From positions 46,750 to 110,749 of the forward strand of contig CACGEW010000004.1 of assembly GCA_902572345.1 (NCBI GenBank): a stretch of 64,000 bases of DNA. Reading direction: 5' to 3'. The DNA comes from an uncultured Pelagibacteraceae bacterium. Lineage in GTDB: Bacteria > Pseudomonadota > Alphaproteobacteria > Pelagibacterales > Pelagibacteraceae. Numbering within the stretch: position 1 is the stretch's first letter; every line of letters starts with the position of its first letter. Positions 1 to 8,262 of this stretch are shown here, in pieces. The position numbers were made by a program, and so were the translations under genes. The notes under the pieces were generated by a model. The model saw only the letters and a program-made list of their open reading frames with translations. It searched no databases and was not told the origin of the DNA.

Positions 1-78
1 AAAGATGATTGGTGCAAAGTTAATACTGGCGGGTTCAAAGGGTGGTTACAAAAAAAAAGTCTTTGGGGGTTGCTTTAA
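1..78 (+). CDS. SH3-like domain protein, C-terminal fragment (cut by window edge)
   Basis: Frame 1 stays open from the first base to a TAA at 76-78. It encodes 25 residues containing DWCKVNTGGFKGWL and ending KKSLWGLL. This resembles the last strand pair of bacterial SH3-like (SH3b) domains, which typically carry a W-C-K-V ... G-W-[VL] pattern and end near a conserved LWG. Such proteins are usually exported and bind cell-wall or other surface ligands, but nothing in the fragment fixes a function. It converges on the DUF3501 gene, and the two stop codons overlap by 4 nt. The start and most of the protein lie left of the window. Confidence 0.6.
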   Translation, partial: KDDWCKVNTGGFKGWLQKKSLWGLL

Positions 79-668
79 ATAAAGTCTAAAGCTAAGGCCT
101 TTTTATTTGCATCAGTTAGTTTCGAAGTGTGGGCATACATTTCGTGGTCTATGCCAATAATAACTTCATTTGATTGATCCTTAAATTTCTCTATTTGGCT
201 ATCACTAAATTCAAAATGGACAAATTGAACTGATGAAGCTTTTCCTTCCGCAGAAGTTCGGTCTACATCTTGTTCTGGTATGGATTTTATTTTTTCTTCA
301 CCAATTTTTAAAAATATTTTTTCCTCAATTCCACCAACTTTATTTAAAAACTCTGCTCTGCTTAGTGGATTATCTATTTCAAACATCAGCGTAGCTACCA
401 ACTCTTTACCTTTTGGTATTAAAGGATTATAAGCAGCCAATTCATCTTTTAACTGTTCATCACCGCCTTTCTCGATATGCAACATTTCTTGAATTTGTGC
501 TTTCATTGTTTCATAAGACTCAAAATAAAAGTTTGCATATGGTCCTAATGAGACTCTTCTGTCTTTTTTGTAAGAAACTATTTCTTTTCTATAAGCTTTT
601 CTATTTTTAGCATATTCCTCAGCTGGTATAAGATCCGCTTTTGTAACCTCTCTTGCTTGTTTGTTCAT
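75..668 (-). CDS. DUF3501 family protein
   Basis: A 197-residue soluble protein with no signal peptide or membrane segment. It matches the DUF3501 family in length, in its N-terminal part (ITKADLIPAEEY-like, here VTKADLIPAEEYAKNR), and in its position directly downstream of a CCG-domain Fe-S protein and a rubrerythrin. That three-gene set recurs in many bacteria, which suggests a shared job in iron or peroxide handling; the biochemical role of DUF3501 is unknown to me. It starts 2 nt after the Fe-S protein's stop codon, so it is very likely cotranscribed and translationally coupled. It is the last gene of the minus-strand unit and overlaps the converging SH3 gene by 4 nt. Confidence 0.8.
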   Translation of the reverse strand: MNKQAREVTKADLIPAEEYAKNRKAYRKEIVSYKKDRRVSLGPYANFYFESYETMKAQIQEMLHIEKGGDEQLKDELAAYNPLIPKGKELVATLMFEIDNPLSRAEFLNKVGGIEEKIFLKIGEEKIKSIPEQDVDRTSAEGKASSVQFVHFEFSDSQIEKFKDQSNEVIIGIDHEMYAHTSKLTDANKKALALDFI

Positions 669-670
669 AA

Positions 671-2041
671 TTATAATTTATAAGCCTTAGCCATTATTTC
701 GATAGGATGTAATGCCTCATCATGCCTAATCTCAGTATCCTTTGAAAGCTGATTTAAATGCTTACCTGCAAGTGGACAATCTGATGCCATATACTTATTT
801 TTTTTATTATCAATTTGTCTAGCGGTAGGTCGTCCAACTTTAATCGCAAGATCGTGTGTTTCTTTCATTACACCAAAAGTTCCTCCATGGCCTGCACATC
901 TTTCTACAACATCCAACTTAACATTTGGAATATTCTTAAGCATATCTCTGGCCTTTATGCCCATATTTTGTGCTCTAGCATGACACGCGTTGTGTACTGT
1001 TACACCTCCATCTATTTCTTCAAGTCCTGGAGCAAGTCCTTCCTTATTTGCTATATCGACAACATATTCATCAATATCAAAAATATGATTAGATAATTTT
1101 TTAATATTTTTGTTGTCTGGTAATAACAGAGGCCACTCGAACTTTAGCATTAATCCACAACTTGCTGTTAAAGTGACTACTTCATAACCTTTATCAACCC
1201 ATTTTAAAAGTTCACTAGAGACTTCTTTTGCTTGATTAATAACTTTTGGTAGATCAGCTTGTTCTAAAAAAGGCATTCCACAACATCCAGGGTACGCATG
1301 CTCTACTTCAACACCATTTTTTTTAAGAACTTTTAGAGCAGCTATTCCAGTGTTTTTTTTATTAAAATTTACAAAACAAGTTGAGTAAATAACAACTTTT
1401 CTATCTGTCTTTCTTCCCAAACTAATTTTTTTTACATTTTTTTTGAAAAAATTATTAAAAGTTTCTGAGTTATATTTTGGTAATATAACTCTTCTATCAA
1501 CCTTTATTAGTAGTTCCATTATTTTTCTAAAAAGACTGTTTTTGATATTTGTTACCCAATTAATAAATTTCGATAGCATGACGCCAATTTTGCCATTTCT
1601 ATCTATTTGTGCTAATTGATAAGGCATTTTAAGAAGCTCATTATTCTTTCTCTGGAAAGTCCTATATCTAAGCATTAAATGCGGAAAGTCTAAATTGAAA
1701 TCATGAGGTGGAACGTATGGACATTTTGTCATAAAACACATGTCACAAAGAGTACAAGCGTCTACAACAGGTTTAAATTGATCACTTTTTAAACTTTCAA
1801 CATCCTCATTTTTTGACTCATCAATCATGTCAAAAAGTTTTGGAAATGAGTCACAAAGATTGAAGCATCTTCGACATCCATGACAAATATCAAATACACG
1901 TCTCATTTCATCATCGAGTTTTTTTGGATCTAAAAAATCAGGATGATTAAAGTCTACGGGATGTCTTATGGGTGCCTGTGTGCTTCCTTCTTTTGGCATA
2001 TGATTTCTTTGATTTTTACGGTGGAACAAAAGTTCCACCAT
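671..2041 (-). CDS. Fe-S oxidoreductase with two 4Fe-4S ferredoxin motifs and CCG domains (GlpC/HdrD-like)
   Basis: A 456-residue protein of the GlpC / heterodisulfide-reductase-D-like family. The N-terminal third has two cysteine clusters, CHGCRRCFNLC and CTLCDMCFMTKCP, typical of a pair of [4Fe-4S] centres. The C-terminal half has two CCG-type domains: YPGCCGMPFLEQ in the first, CAGHGGTFG in the second, the latter with the usual CCG degenerated to CAG. Such proteins pass electrons between a soluble redox partner and a quinone or flavoprotein. Its neighbours, rubrerythrin 11 nt upstream and DUF3501 2 nt downstream, suggest that it may feed electrons to the rubrerythrin. That role is inferred from context only. 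The first 15 residues are basic and the start could lie a little further in (Met15). Confidence 0.85.
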   Translation of the reverse strand: MVELLFHRKNQRNHMPKEGSTQAPIRHPVDFNHPDFLDPKKLDDEMRRVFDICHGCRRCFNLCDSFPKLFDMIDESKNEDVESLKSDQFKPVVDACTLCDMCFMTKCPYVPPHDFNLDFPHLMLRYRTFQRKNNELLKMPYQLAQIDRNGKIGVMLSKFINWVTNIKNSLFRKIMELLIKVDRRVILPKYNSETFNNFFKKNVKKISLGRKTDRKVVIYSTCFVNFNKKNTGIAALKVLKKNGVEVEHAYPGCCGMPFLEQADLPKVINQAKEVSSELLKWVDKGYEVVTLTASCGLMLKFEWPLLLPDNKNIKKLSNHIFDIDEYVVDIANKEGLAPGLEEIDGGVTVHNACHARAQNMGIKARDMLKNIPNVKLDVVERCAGHGGTFGVMKETHDLAIKVGRPTARQIDNKKNKYMASDCPLAGKHLNQLSKDTEIRHDEALHPIEIMAKAYKL

Positions 2042-2052
2042 AAAATTATTGA

Positions 2053-2469
2053 TTACTTAATTGACTCTAATGTTTTTTGAAATTTTCCAGCGTGTGATTT
2101 TTCTGCTTTTGCAAGCGTTTCAAACCAGTCTGCTATTTCTTCAAAACCTTCATCTCTAGCTGTCTTAGCCATACCAGGATACATATCTGTATACTCGTGC
2201 GTCTCACCTGCAACAGCTGAGGCTAAATTCGCTTTTGTTTCACCGATTGGTTTACCAGTTGCCGGATCACCTACTTCTTCTAAATATTCTAAGTGACCAT
2301 GAGCGTGACCGGTTTCACCTTCTGCTGTTGATCTAAATACTGAAGCAACATCATTGTAACCTTCTACATCCGCTTTTTGGGCGAAATAAAGATATCTTCG
2401 GTTAGCTTGACTTTCTCCTGCAAAAGCAGCTTTTAAGTTTTCTTCTGTTTTTGAACCTTTAAGTGCCAT
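2053..2469 (-). CDS. rubrerythrin-family di-iron protein (no rubredoxin domain)
   Basis: A 138-residue four-helix ferritin-like protein. Di-iron ligand candidates follow the rubrerythrin pattern: Glu19 (AGESQANRRY), Glu52 and His55 (GETGH), Glu89 (AGETHEY), and Glu123 with His126 (AEKSH). Rubrerythrins reduce hydrogen peroxide to water at the di-iron centre. The usual C-terminal rubredoxin CxxC pairs are absent, so electrons must come from a separate protein, plausibly the Fe-S protein encoded next. It is the first gene of the minus-strand unit. Upstream is a clear GGAGTAAAC ribosome site and a 74-bp gap that holds two Irr-box-like sequences, which points to iron-dependent control. Confidence 0.9.
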   Translation of the reverse strand: MALKGSKTEENLKAAFAGESQANRRYLYFAQKADVEGYNDVASVFRSTAEGETGHAHGHLEYLEEVGDPATGKPIGETKANLASAVAGETHEYTDMYPGMAKTARDEGFEEIADWFETLAKAEKSHAGKFQKTLESIK

Positions 2470-2494
2470 GTTTACTCCTTTGTTGTATGAGTAA

Positions 2495-2543
2495 GATATA
2501 ATGATTCTAAACTTGAAGTCAAGTACTTTAGAATGATTATAAA
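2495..2543. promoter_or_regulatory. two Irr-box-like palindromes upstream of the rubrerythrin gene
   Basis: 2527-2543 reads TTTAGAA-tga-TTATAAA, one mismatch from the inverted repeat TTTAGAA-N3-TTCTAAA that I recall as the alphaproteobacterial Irr (ICE) box. 2495-2511 reads GATATAA-tga-TTCTAAA, with one perfect and one weak half-site. They lie between the irr stop (2544) and the rubrerythrin start (2469), so they would act on the rubrerythrin promoter. The two good half-sites also face each other across a 15-bp centre. Confidence 0.5.
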
Positions 2544-2972
2544 CTAGTGCTTTTGATTATCATTATCAATATTAATCATTACATTAACATCTTTAATGGA
2601 TTTGCCTTTAGGAGGAGAAGGGAATTTTTTTAATTCAATTTTATTATTTTCAATATCTGTTAACTCATTATTTGCTTCGTCGTAAAAGTGATGATGGGAA
2701 GATGTGTTTGTATCAAAATAATTTTTACCTTCTTTGACTAAAATCTCTTTCAAATGACCAGCTTTTTTAAATGCGTGAACAGTGTTATAAATAGTTGCTA
2801 AAGCAATTTTATCCTCAGCATTTTTTTTGTTGATGGACCTATCTAAATTTTCTACGGTAAAGTGAAAAGTTTTTTCTCTATTAAATAAGAATTCAGCTAG
2901 CTTAATTCTCTGTTTTGTAGGCCTCAATCCAGATGATCTCAATGTACTTGCCAGGTCTTTTTTTTTATCCAT
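2544..2972 (-). CDS. irr: Fur-family iron response regulator Irr
   Basis: A 142-residue Fur-superfamily regulator. An N-terminal winged helix carries the recognition helix ALATIYNTVHAF at 57-68, followed by a dimerisation domain with a triple-histidine motif (SSHHHFYD, His93-95). The HxH-type motif and the position directly upstream of, and divergent from, fabA match alphaproteobacterial Irr, which senses haem/iron status. The other Fur-family protein in the window (17587) has the canonical HHDH motif and is distinct. The N-terminal haem regulatory GCPWH motif of Bradyrhizobium Irr is absent, as in many Irr proteins. An Irr-box-like palindrome just upstream suggests autoregulation. Confidence 0.85.
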   Translation of the reverse strand: MDKKKDLASTLRSSGLRPTKQRIKLAEFLFNREKTFHFTVENLDRSINKKNAEDKIALATIYNTVHAFKKAGHLKEILVKEGKNYFDTNTSSHHHFYDEANNELTDIENNKIELKKFPSPPKGKSIKDVNVMINIDNDNQKH

Positions 2973-2992
2973 TTTGCTTAATTTTTTTATAA

Positions 2993-3009
2993 CTTATAAT
3001 CGTTCTAAA
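2993..3009. promoter_or_regulatory. Irr-box-like palindrome between irr and fabA
   Basis: The sequence CTTATAA-tcg-TTCTAAA is a 7-3-7 interrupted inverted repeat. Its right half is perfect and its left half matches the Irr-box half-site I recall at 5 of 7 positions. It lies 20 bp upstream of the irr start and 50 bp upstream of fabA, in the only promoter-sized gap (87 bp) between the divergent genes. It could control irr, fabA-fabB-fabI, or both. Confidence 0.4.
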
Positions 3010-3059
3010 CTATATATATATAATTAATTTCATAAATCAAGTAAAAGTTATTTTTAATT

Positions 3060-3563
3060 ATGCAAAAAAACAGTTTCACATACGAAGAATTAATAGCTTG
3101 CGGTAAAGGTAAATTATTTGGAGAGGGAAATGCTAAATTACCACTTCCTCCAATGTTGATGTTCGACAGAATTACTAAAATTGATAATAAAAGCGGTGAA
3201 TTTAAAAAAGGAATAATTAAAGCAGAGCTTGATATTAAGGATAATTTATGGTTTTTTGATTGTCATTTTCAAGGCGACCCTGTTATGCCAGGCTGTCTAG
3301 GCCTAGATGCGATGTGGCAGCTAGTTGGTTTTTTTCTAGGATGGACTGGTGAACCTGGAAAAGGAAGAGCTTTAGGTGTAAACTCTGTTAAATTTACAGG
3401 TGAAGTGCTTAAAAATGTGAAAATGGCAACATATGAAATAAATATGAAAAGAATTCTTAAAAAAGAGGGAACTACAGTAGGATTGGCTAATGGGGTTCTT
3501 AGTGCAGATGGTAAAATCATATACCGTGCTGAAAATTTAAAAGTTGGATTGTTTAAATCATGA
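3060..3563 (+). CDS. fabA: 3-hydroxyacyl-ACP dehydratase/isomerase FabA
   Basis: 167 residues, close to the usual 170. It is a hot-dog fold enzyme that dehydrates 3-hydroxydecanoyl-ACP and isomerises the trans-2 to the cis-3 double bond, the branch point of anaerobic unsaturated fatty acid synthesis. The catalytic pair is visible as His69 in [11 protein letters not shown] and Asp83 in GCLGLDAMW. The gene overlaps fabB by 4 nt (ATGA), and fabI follows after 2 nt, giving a compact fabA-fabB-fabI operon. It is divergent from irr, the standard alphaproteobacterial arrangement. Confidence 0.97.
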   Translation: MQKNSFTYEELIACGKGKLFGEGNAKLPLPPMLMFDRITKIDNKSGEFKKGIIKAELDIKDNLWFFDCHFQGDPVMPGCLGLDAMWQLVGFFLGWTGEPGKGRALGVNSVKFTGEVLKNVKMATYEINMKRILKKEGTTVGLANGVLSADGKIIYRAENLKVGLFKS

Positions 3564-4771
3564 GAAGAGTAGTAATCACAGGTATTGGCATAGTTTCATG
3601 TCTTGGAAATAATCAAGAAGAAGTTCATAGATCATTATTAAATTCGAAATCTGGAATTTCGTTTGCAGAAGAATACAAAGAACATAATCTTAAAAGTCAC
3701 GTGCATGGTAAACCTAATATTAAACTCACAGATTTTGTAGATAGAAAAACTATTAGATTTATGGGATCTGGTTCTGCCTATAATTACATTGCTATGAAAG
3801 AAGCAATTAAAGATTCTGGCTTAGAAGACAAGGAAGTTAGCAACTTCAAAACTGGTATTATAATGGGCTCTGGAGGGCCTTCAATAGAAAATGTAATTCT
3901 TGCAGCAGATAAAACTAGAGCAAAAACACCAAAATTAATGGGTCCATTTATTGTCCCAAGAACAATGGGGAGCACTGCTTCAGCGACACTCGCGGTTCCA
4001 TTTAAAATAAAGGGAACTAATTACACAATGAGTTCTGCATGTGCAACGAGTGGTCACTGTATTGGAAATTCTATGGAACTTATTCAGATGGGCAAACAAG
4101 ATATTGTTTTTGCAGGAGGTAGTGAAGAAGTGCATTGGGCAATGACAGCAATGTTTGATGCAATGACAGCGTTATCTTCAAAATATAATGATAAGCCTGA
4201 AAGTGCTTCGAGAGCATATGATAAAACTAGAGATGGATTTGTAATTGCGGGTGGAGCTGGTGTGTTAGTGCTTGAAGAATATGAGCATGCAAAAGCAAGA
4301 GGAGCAAAAATTTATGCCGAACTTACGGGATATGGAGCTACTTCCGATGGCTATGACATGGTTGCGCCTTCTGGTGAAGGAGCTGTTAGATGTATGAAAA
4401 TGGCTATGGCGACATCAAAGAATAAAATTGATTACATAAATACTCATGGAACATCAACACCTGTGGGAGATATTACAGAATTAAACGCAGTTAAAAAGAC
4501 TTTTGGAGAAGATGTTCCTAAAATAAGTTCAACAAAATCATTATCTGGACATCCATTGGGAGCGGCATCAGTACATGAAGCTATTTATTGTTTAATTATG
4601 ATGAAAAATAATTTCATTACTGGTTCAGCAAATATTAATGAAATGGATGACGAAGCTAAAAAGTTTCCTATAGTCACTAAAACTGAAAAAGGAGCATCAC
4701 TTAATACAGTTATGTCTAATAGCTTTGGTTTTGGTGGAACTAATGCTGCTTTAATTTTTGAAAAGGTTTAA
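3560..4771 (+). CDS. fabB: 3-oxoacyl-ACP synthase I FabB
   Basis: 403 residues, the standard beta-ketoacyl-ACP synthase length. It is a condensing enzyme of the thiolase fold that elongates the cis-3-enoyl product of FabA, so the pair makes unsaturated membrane lipids. The Cys-His-His catalytic set is complete: Cys161 in SSACATSG, His296 in [11 protein letters not shown] and His331 in [12 protein letters not shown]. The C-terminal [11 protein letters not shown] motif is also present. Pairing with fabA identifies it as FabB rather than FabF. It starts inside the fabA stop (ATGA overlap), so translation is coupled. Confidence 0.96.
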   Translation: MRRVVITGIGIVSCLGNNQEEVHRSLLNSKSGISFAEEYKEHNLKSHVHGKPNIKLTDFVDRKTIRFMGSGSAYNYIAMKEAIKDSGLEDKEVSNFKTGIIMGSGGPSIENVILAADKTRAKTPKLMGPFIVPRTMGSTASATLAVPFKIKGTNYTMSSACATSGHCIGNSMELIQMGKQDIVFAGGSEEVHWAMTAMFDAMTALSSKYNDKPESASRAYDKTRDGFVIAGGAGVLVLEEYEHAKARGAKIYAELTGYGATSDGYDMVAPSGEGAVRCMKMAMATSKNKIDYINTHGTSTPVGDITELNAVKKTFGEDVPKISSTKSLSGHPLGAASVHEAIYCLIMMKNNFITGSANINEMDDEAKKFPIVTKTEKGASLNTVMSNSFGFGGTNAALIFEKV

Positions 4772-4773
4772 TT

Positions 4774-5559
4774 ATGAGTTTAATGAAGGGTAAAAAAGGA
4801 TTGATCATGGGAGTAGCCAACGAAAGATCCATTGCCTGGGGAATTTCTCAAAAACTTTTTGAAGCTGGTGCTGAACTAGCTTTTACTTACCTTGGTGAAG
4901 CTTTAAAAAAAAGAGTCATTCCCTTAGCAGAAAAATTAAATTCAAAAGTTACTTTTAGTTGTGACGTAGAAAAAAAAGAGGAAGTTGTCAAACTTTTTGA
5001 GGACATTAAAGCAAAATGGGGTGAAATTGATTTTGTAGTTCATGCAGTAGCTTTCTCTGACAAATCAGAATTGTCTGGGGAATACTTGAACACAACGAGA
5101 GAAAATTTTCTAAGGAGTATGCTTATATCATGTTTTTCATTTACAGAAGTTTCTAAAGAGGCATCTAAAATAATGAAAGAGGGAGGCAGTTTATTAACTC
5201 TTACTTACGAGTCAACTAAGGCTATTCCAAATTACAATGTAATGGGAGTTTGTAAATCTGCATTAGAAGCAAGCGTAAAGTATCTGGCAAGAGATCTAGG
5301 TCAAAAAAAAATTAGAGTAAATGCTATAAGTGCAGGGCCAATTAAAACTTTAGCTGCATCAGCTATTGGTGATGCAAAATTTTTATATAAATGGAACGAA
5401 GATCATTCCTTTTTAAAAAGAAATGTTGACATACATGATGTTGGAAATTCTGCTTTATACCTGCTAAGTAATCTTGCTAATGGTGTAACTGGTGAAATTC
5501 ACTATGTTGATGCTGGATACAATAAAATGGGGATGCCTGATCCGAAAAATATGACTTAA
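4774..5559 (+). CDS. fabI: enoyl-ACP reductase FabI
   Basis: 261 residues, a short-chain dehydrogenase that performs the last reduction of each fatty acid elongation cycle with NAD(P)H. The divergent FabI nucleotide motif [11 protein letters not shown] lies at 13-23. The active site has Tyr145 and Tyr154 ([11 protein letters not shown]) with Lys161. The C-terminal region [14 protein letters not shown] matches the family. It is the last gene of the fab operon. Its TAA shares the tetranucleotide TTAA with the TAA of the converging pnp gene, leaving no intergenic space for a terminator. Confidence 0.95.
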   Translation: MSLMKGKKGLIMGVANERSIAWGISQKLFEAGAELAFTYLGEALKKRVIPLAEKLNSKVTFSCDVEKKEEVVKLFEDIKAKWGEIDFVVHAVAFSDKSELSGEYLNTTRENFLRSMLISCFSFTEVSKEASKIMKEGGSLLTLTYESTKAIPNYNVMGVCKSALEASVKYLARDLGQKKIRVNAISAGPIKTLAASAIGDAKFLYKWNEDHSFLKRNVDIHDVGNSALYLLSNLANGVTGEIHYVDAGYNKMGMPDPKNMT

Positions 5560-7628
5560 GCAGAAGCTTGTTTCATTGATAATTTTACCTTGCCTCTATC
5601 AAACCCAACAACTTTGACTGAAACCTCATCACCTTCTTTCACAACGTCACCAACTTTTGCAACTCTTTTATCAGCAAGTTCAGAAATATGTACGAGTCCG
5701 TCTTGTTTGCCTAAAAAATTAACAAAAGCTCCAAACTCCATAATCTTAACTACTTTTCCTTTATAAATTTTTCCCATTTCAGGTTTTGCAATTAAATTTT
5801 TAATAAATTCAATTGCTTTATTTCTTGAGTCTTCATCTGGTGCTGCGACTGTTACTTCACCCGTATCTTTAACATCAACTTTTGCGCCTGAAGTTTCAAC
5901 AATCTCTCTTATAGTTGCTCCACCCTTACCAATCACAGTAGCGATATCCTTTTTATCCACCTTAATTGTTTCCATTTTTGGTGTGTGTTTTGAAAATTCT
6001 TTTCTTGATGTCTTTATGGCTTTATTCATCTCAGCAAGGATATGTTCCCTTCCACCTTTAGCCTGATCTAATGCTTTTTCCATGATCTCAAATGTTATTC
6101 CTGTAATCTTTATATCCATTTGAAGAGATGTAATACCGTCTTTTGTCCCTGCAACTTTAAAATCCATATCTCCAAGGTGATCTTCATCCCCTAAAATATC
6201 TGATAAAACAGAGAAATCTTCACCCTCTTTAATCAATCCCATAGCTATCCCAGCTACAGGTTCTTTTATTGGCACCCCAGCATCCATTAATGAAAGTGAA
6301 GTTCCACAAACAGTTGCCATAGACGAAGAGCCGTTTGACTCTGTTATCTCAGAAACAACTCTCAATGTATAAGGAAAGTTTTCCTTCAAAGGTAAAGAAG
6401 AGTTAATTGCTCTCCATGCTAATTTACCGTGCCCGATTTCTCTTCTCCCAGTCCCTATTCTTCCACATTCTCCTACTGAGAAAGGAGGAAAGTTATAATG
6501 CAGCATAAAATTTGATCTTTGCATTCCATCAAGGCTTTCTAATCTTTGTTCATCATCAGTCATTCCAAGAGTCGTTACTACTAAGGCTTGTGTTTCTCCT
6601 CTGGTAAAAAGAGCCGACCCATGAGTTCTTGGAAGCACGCCTACCTCACATTTAATTTGTCTAACATCGGCTAAACCTCTACCATCTATTCTTTTTTTAT
6701 CTTTTAAAATTGCTGTTCTAACAATATCTTTTTCAAGAGACTTCAATTGAGCCATTGCCTGATTTTCAGTGACATTTTCATTTTCTGCAAACATCTCTTT
6801 ACATTGAGTTTCTATTTCAGAAATAGCTGTAGATCTTTTTTTCTTATCTATTTCTTTAAAGGCACTTCTTAAATCTTTTTCAAATTTATCAGAAATTTTC
6901 TTTTTAATTTTTGAATGATCAATCTCCTCGACTTCCCATTTAGGTTTACCCGCTTCTTTAGCTAATTTTTCAATCACATTAATTACAGGTATGAATTTTT
7001 CATGACCAAATTTTACTGCATCTAGCATTATCTTTTCAGACAAGCCTGATGTCTCAGACTCAACCATCAAAACTGCATCTTTTGTCCCTGCCACAACAAG
7101 ATCTAATTCTGATTCTTTTAATTCTTCTGCTGATGGATTTAATAAATATTTTCCATCCTTGTAACCAACTCTACTTGCAGCTATAGGTCCTTGAAATGGT
7201 AAACCAGAAATAGCTAACGCTGCTGATGATGCGATAATAGATAAAACGTCCGGTTGGTTCTCTCCATCGTAAGATAAGACCGTTGGTAATAATTGCACTT
7301 CATTCATAAAACTTGATGGAAATAATGGTCGTATAGGTCTATCAATAAGCCTTGAGATTAGTGTTTCTGCTTCCGTTGGTCTTGCTTCTCTTTTAAAATA
7401 TCCTCCAGGTATTTTTCCTGCAGCATAATACTTTTCCTGATAGTTTACTGATAGCGGGAAATAATCTTGACCGTCATTAAGTTTTTTAGCTCCAACAGCT
7501 GTGGCGATTACAACTGTCTCACCCATTGTAGCTATTATTGCACCATCTGCTTGACGAGCTATTTTTCCCGTTTCTAAAGTTAATTTTTTACCGTTAATTT
7601 CGATTTCTTCTTTATGAATTTTAAACAT
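5556..7628 (-). CDS. pnp: polyribonucleotide nucleotidyltransferase (PNPase)
   Basis: 690 residues, near the usual 700. It is a phosphorolytic 3'-5' exoribonuclease of the degradosome type. Two RNase PH cores (about 1-220 and 320-540) flank a helical linker, followed by a KH domain ([17 protein letters not shown]) and an S1 domain ([15 protein letters not shown]). The catalytic-core motif [16 protein letters not shown] is intact. It ends the nusA-infB-rbfA-rpsO-pnp run, and its ATG overlaps the rpsO stop by 1 nt. Autoregulation by a leader hairpin, as in E. coli, would have to be encoded inside rpsO, because there is no leader gap. Confidence 0.97.
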   Translation of the reverse strand: MFKIHKEEIEINGKKLTLETGKIARQADGAIIATMGETVVIATAVGAKKLNDGQDYFPLSVNYQEKYYAAGKIPGGYFKREARPTEAETLISRLIDRPIRPLFPSSFMNEVQLLPTVLSYDGENQPDVLSIIASSAALAISGLPFQGPIAASRVGYKDGKYLLNPSAEELKESELDLVVAGTKDAVLMVESETSGLSEKIMLDAVKFGHEKFIPVINVIEKLAKEAGKPKWEVEEIDHSKIKKKISDKFEKDLRSAFKEIDKKKRSTAISEIETQCKEMFAENENVTENQAMAQLKSLEKDIVRTAILKDKKRIDGRGLADVRQIKCEVGVLPRTHGSALFTRGETQALVVTTLGMTDDEQRLESLDGMQRSNFMLHYNFPPFSVGECGRIGTGRREIGHGKLAWRAINSSLPLKENFPYTLRVVSEITESNGSSSMATVCGTSLSLMDAGVPIKEPVAGIAMGLIKEGEDFSVLSDILGDEDHLGDMDFKVAGTKDGITSLQMDIKITGITFEIMEKALDQAKGGREHILAEMNKAIKTSRKEFSKHTPKMETIKVDKKDIATVIGKGGATIREIVETSGAKVDVKDTGEVTVAAPDEDSRNKAIEFIKNLIAKPEMGKIYKGKVVKIMEFGAFVNFLGKQDGLVHISELADKRVAKVGDVVKEGDEVSVKVVGFDRGKVKLSMKQASA

Positions 7629-7888
7629 TATTTCCTTAAATTTAATTGTTTGATGACCTTTTGATAGGACTCAACATTTTTCTTTTTAAGGTATGTAAGA
7701 AGTTTTTTTCTTTTATTAACTGATTTAGTCAAACCTAAAGTTGAATGTTTATCCTTTTTAAATTTTTTAAAGTGTTCCGATAATTTTATAATTTTATCAG
7801 TAAGTAATCCTATTTGAATTTCTGTTGAACCAACGTCTTTTTCATGAGTTGCTAGTGATTTAATTGTATCTTTTTTTTTCTTTATCAT
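7628..7888 (-). CDS. rpsO: 30S ribosomal protein S15
   Basis: 86 residues (89 in E. coli). S15 binds the central domain of 16S rRNA early in 30S assembly. The family core is clear in [16 protein letters not shown] and the helix containing [15 protein letters not shown]. The start overlaps the end of rbfA by 29 nt, unusually deep for a ribosomal protein gene, so its ribosome-binding region lies within rbfA coding sequence. truB, which normally sits between rbfA and rpsO, is missing here. Confidence 0.95.
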   Translation of the reverse strand: MIKKKKDTIKSLATHEKDVGSTEIQIGLLTDKIIKLSEHFKKFKKDKHSTLGLTKSVNKRKKLLTYLKKKNVESYQKVIKQLNLRK

Positions 7889-8261
7889 TTTCTTTATTTT
7901 TCTTTATAATCTTTTCAATCTTTTCAGCATATTCAAACGAGTTATCTTCTACAAAAGTAAGCTTAGGAAGAAACTTTATATCAAGCCTTTTAGACAAGGC
8001 TCTTCTAACAAGATGTGAGAACTCCGTCAAGATCCTAACTGTTTCTTTAGTATCAACGCCACCTAGAGGAATTACGTATACTCTTGCTGTTTTTAAATCT
8101 GGTGTCATTCTTACTTCGGTTACGGTTATTAATTTCGAGTTTATTGATGGTATTTTAGCCTCATTACGAATAAACAGCTCACCTAAGTTTTGCTTAACGA
8201 GTTCGCCAACTCTCAATTGTCTTTGGCTAAAAGGTTTTTGATTTGATTGACTGGTCATCAT
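7860..8261 (-). CDS. rbfA: ribosome-binding factor A
   Basis: 133 residues with a KH-like fold, a 30S maturation factor that acts on the 5' end helix of 16S rRNA. Recognisable features are RQLRVGELVKQNLGELF at the N-terminus and a core strand ITVTEVRMTPDLKTARVYV. The lysine-rich tail is encoded in the segment that overlaps rpsO. It starts 1 nt after the infB stop, so it is translationally coupled within the nusA-infB-rbfA-rpsO-pnp operon. Confidence 0.93.
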   Translation of the reverse strand: MMTSQSNQKPFSQRQLRVGELVKQNLGELFIRNEAKIPSINSKLITVTEVRMTPDLKTARVYVIPLGGVDTKETVRILTEFSHLVRRALSKRLDIKFLPKLTFVEDNSFEYAEKIEKIIKKNKENDKEKKRYN

Positions 8262-8262
8262 T

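Noticed and set aside
3698..3703. CACGTG hexamers at 3698, 26035 and 44373 as further parS sites
   Set aside because: They lack the TTT/AAA flanks of the ParB-binding palindrome and lie in ordinary coding sequence.
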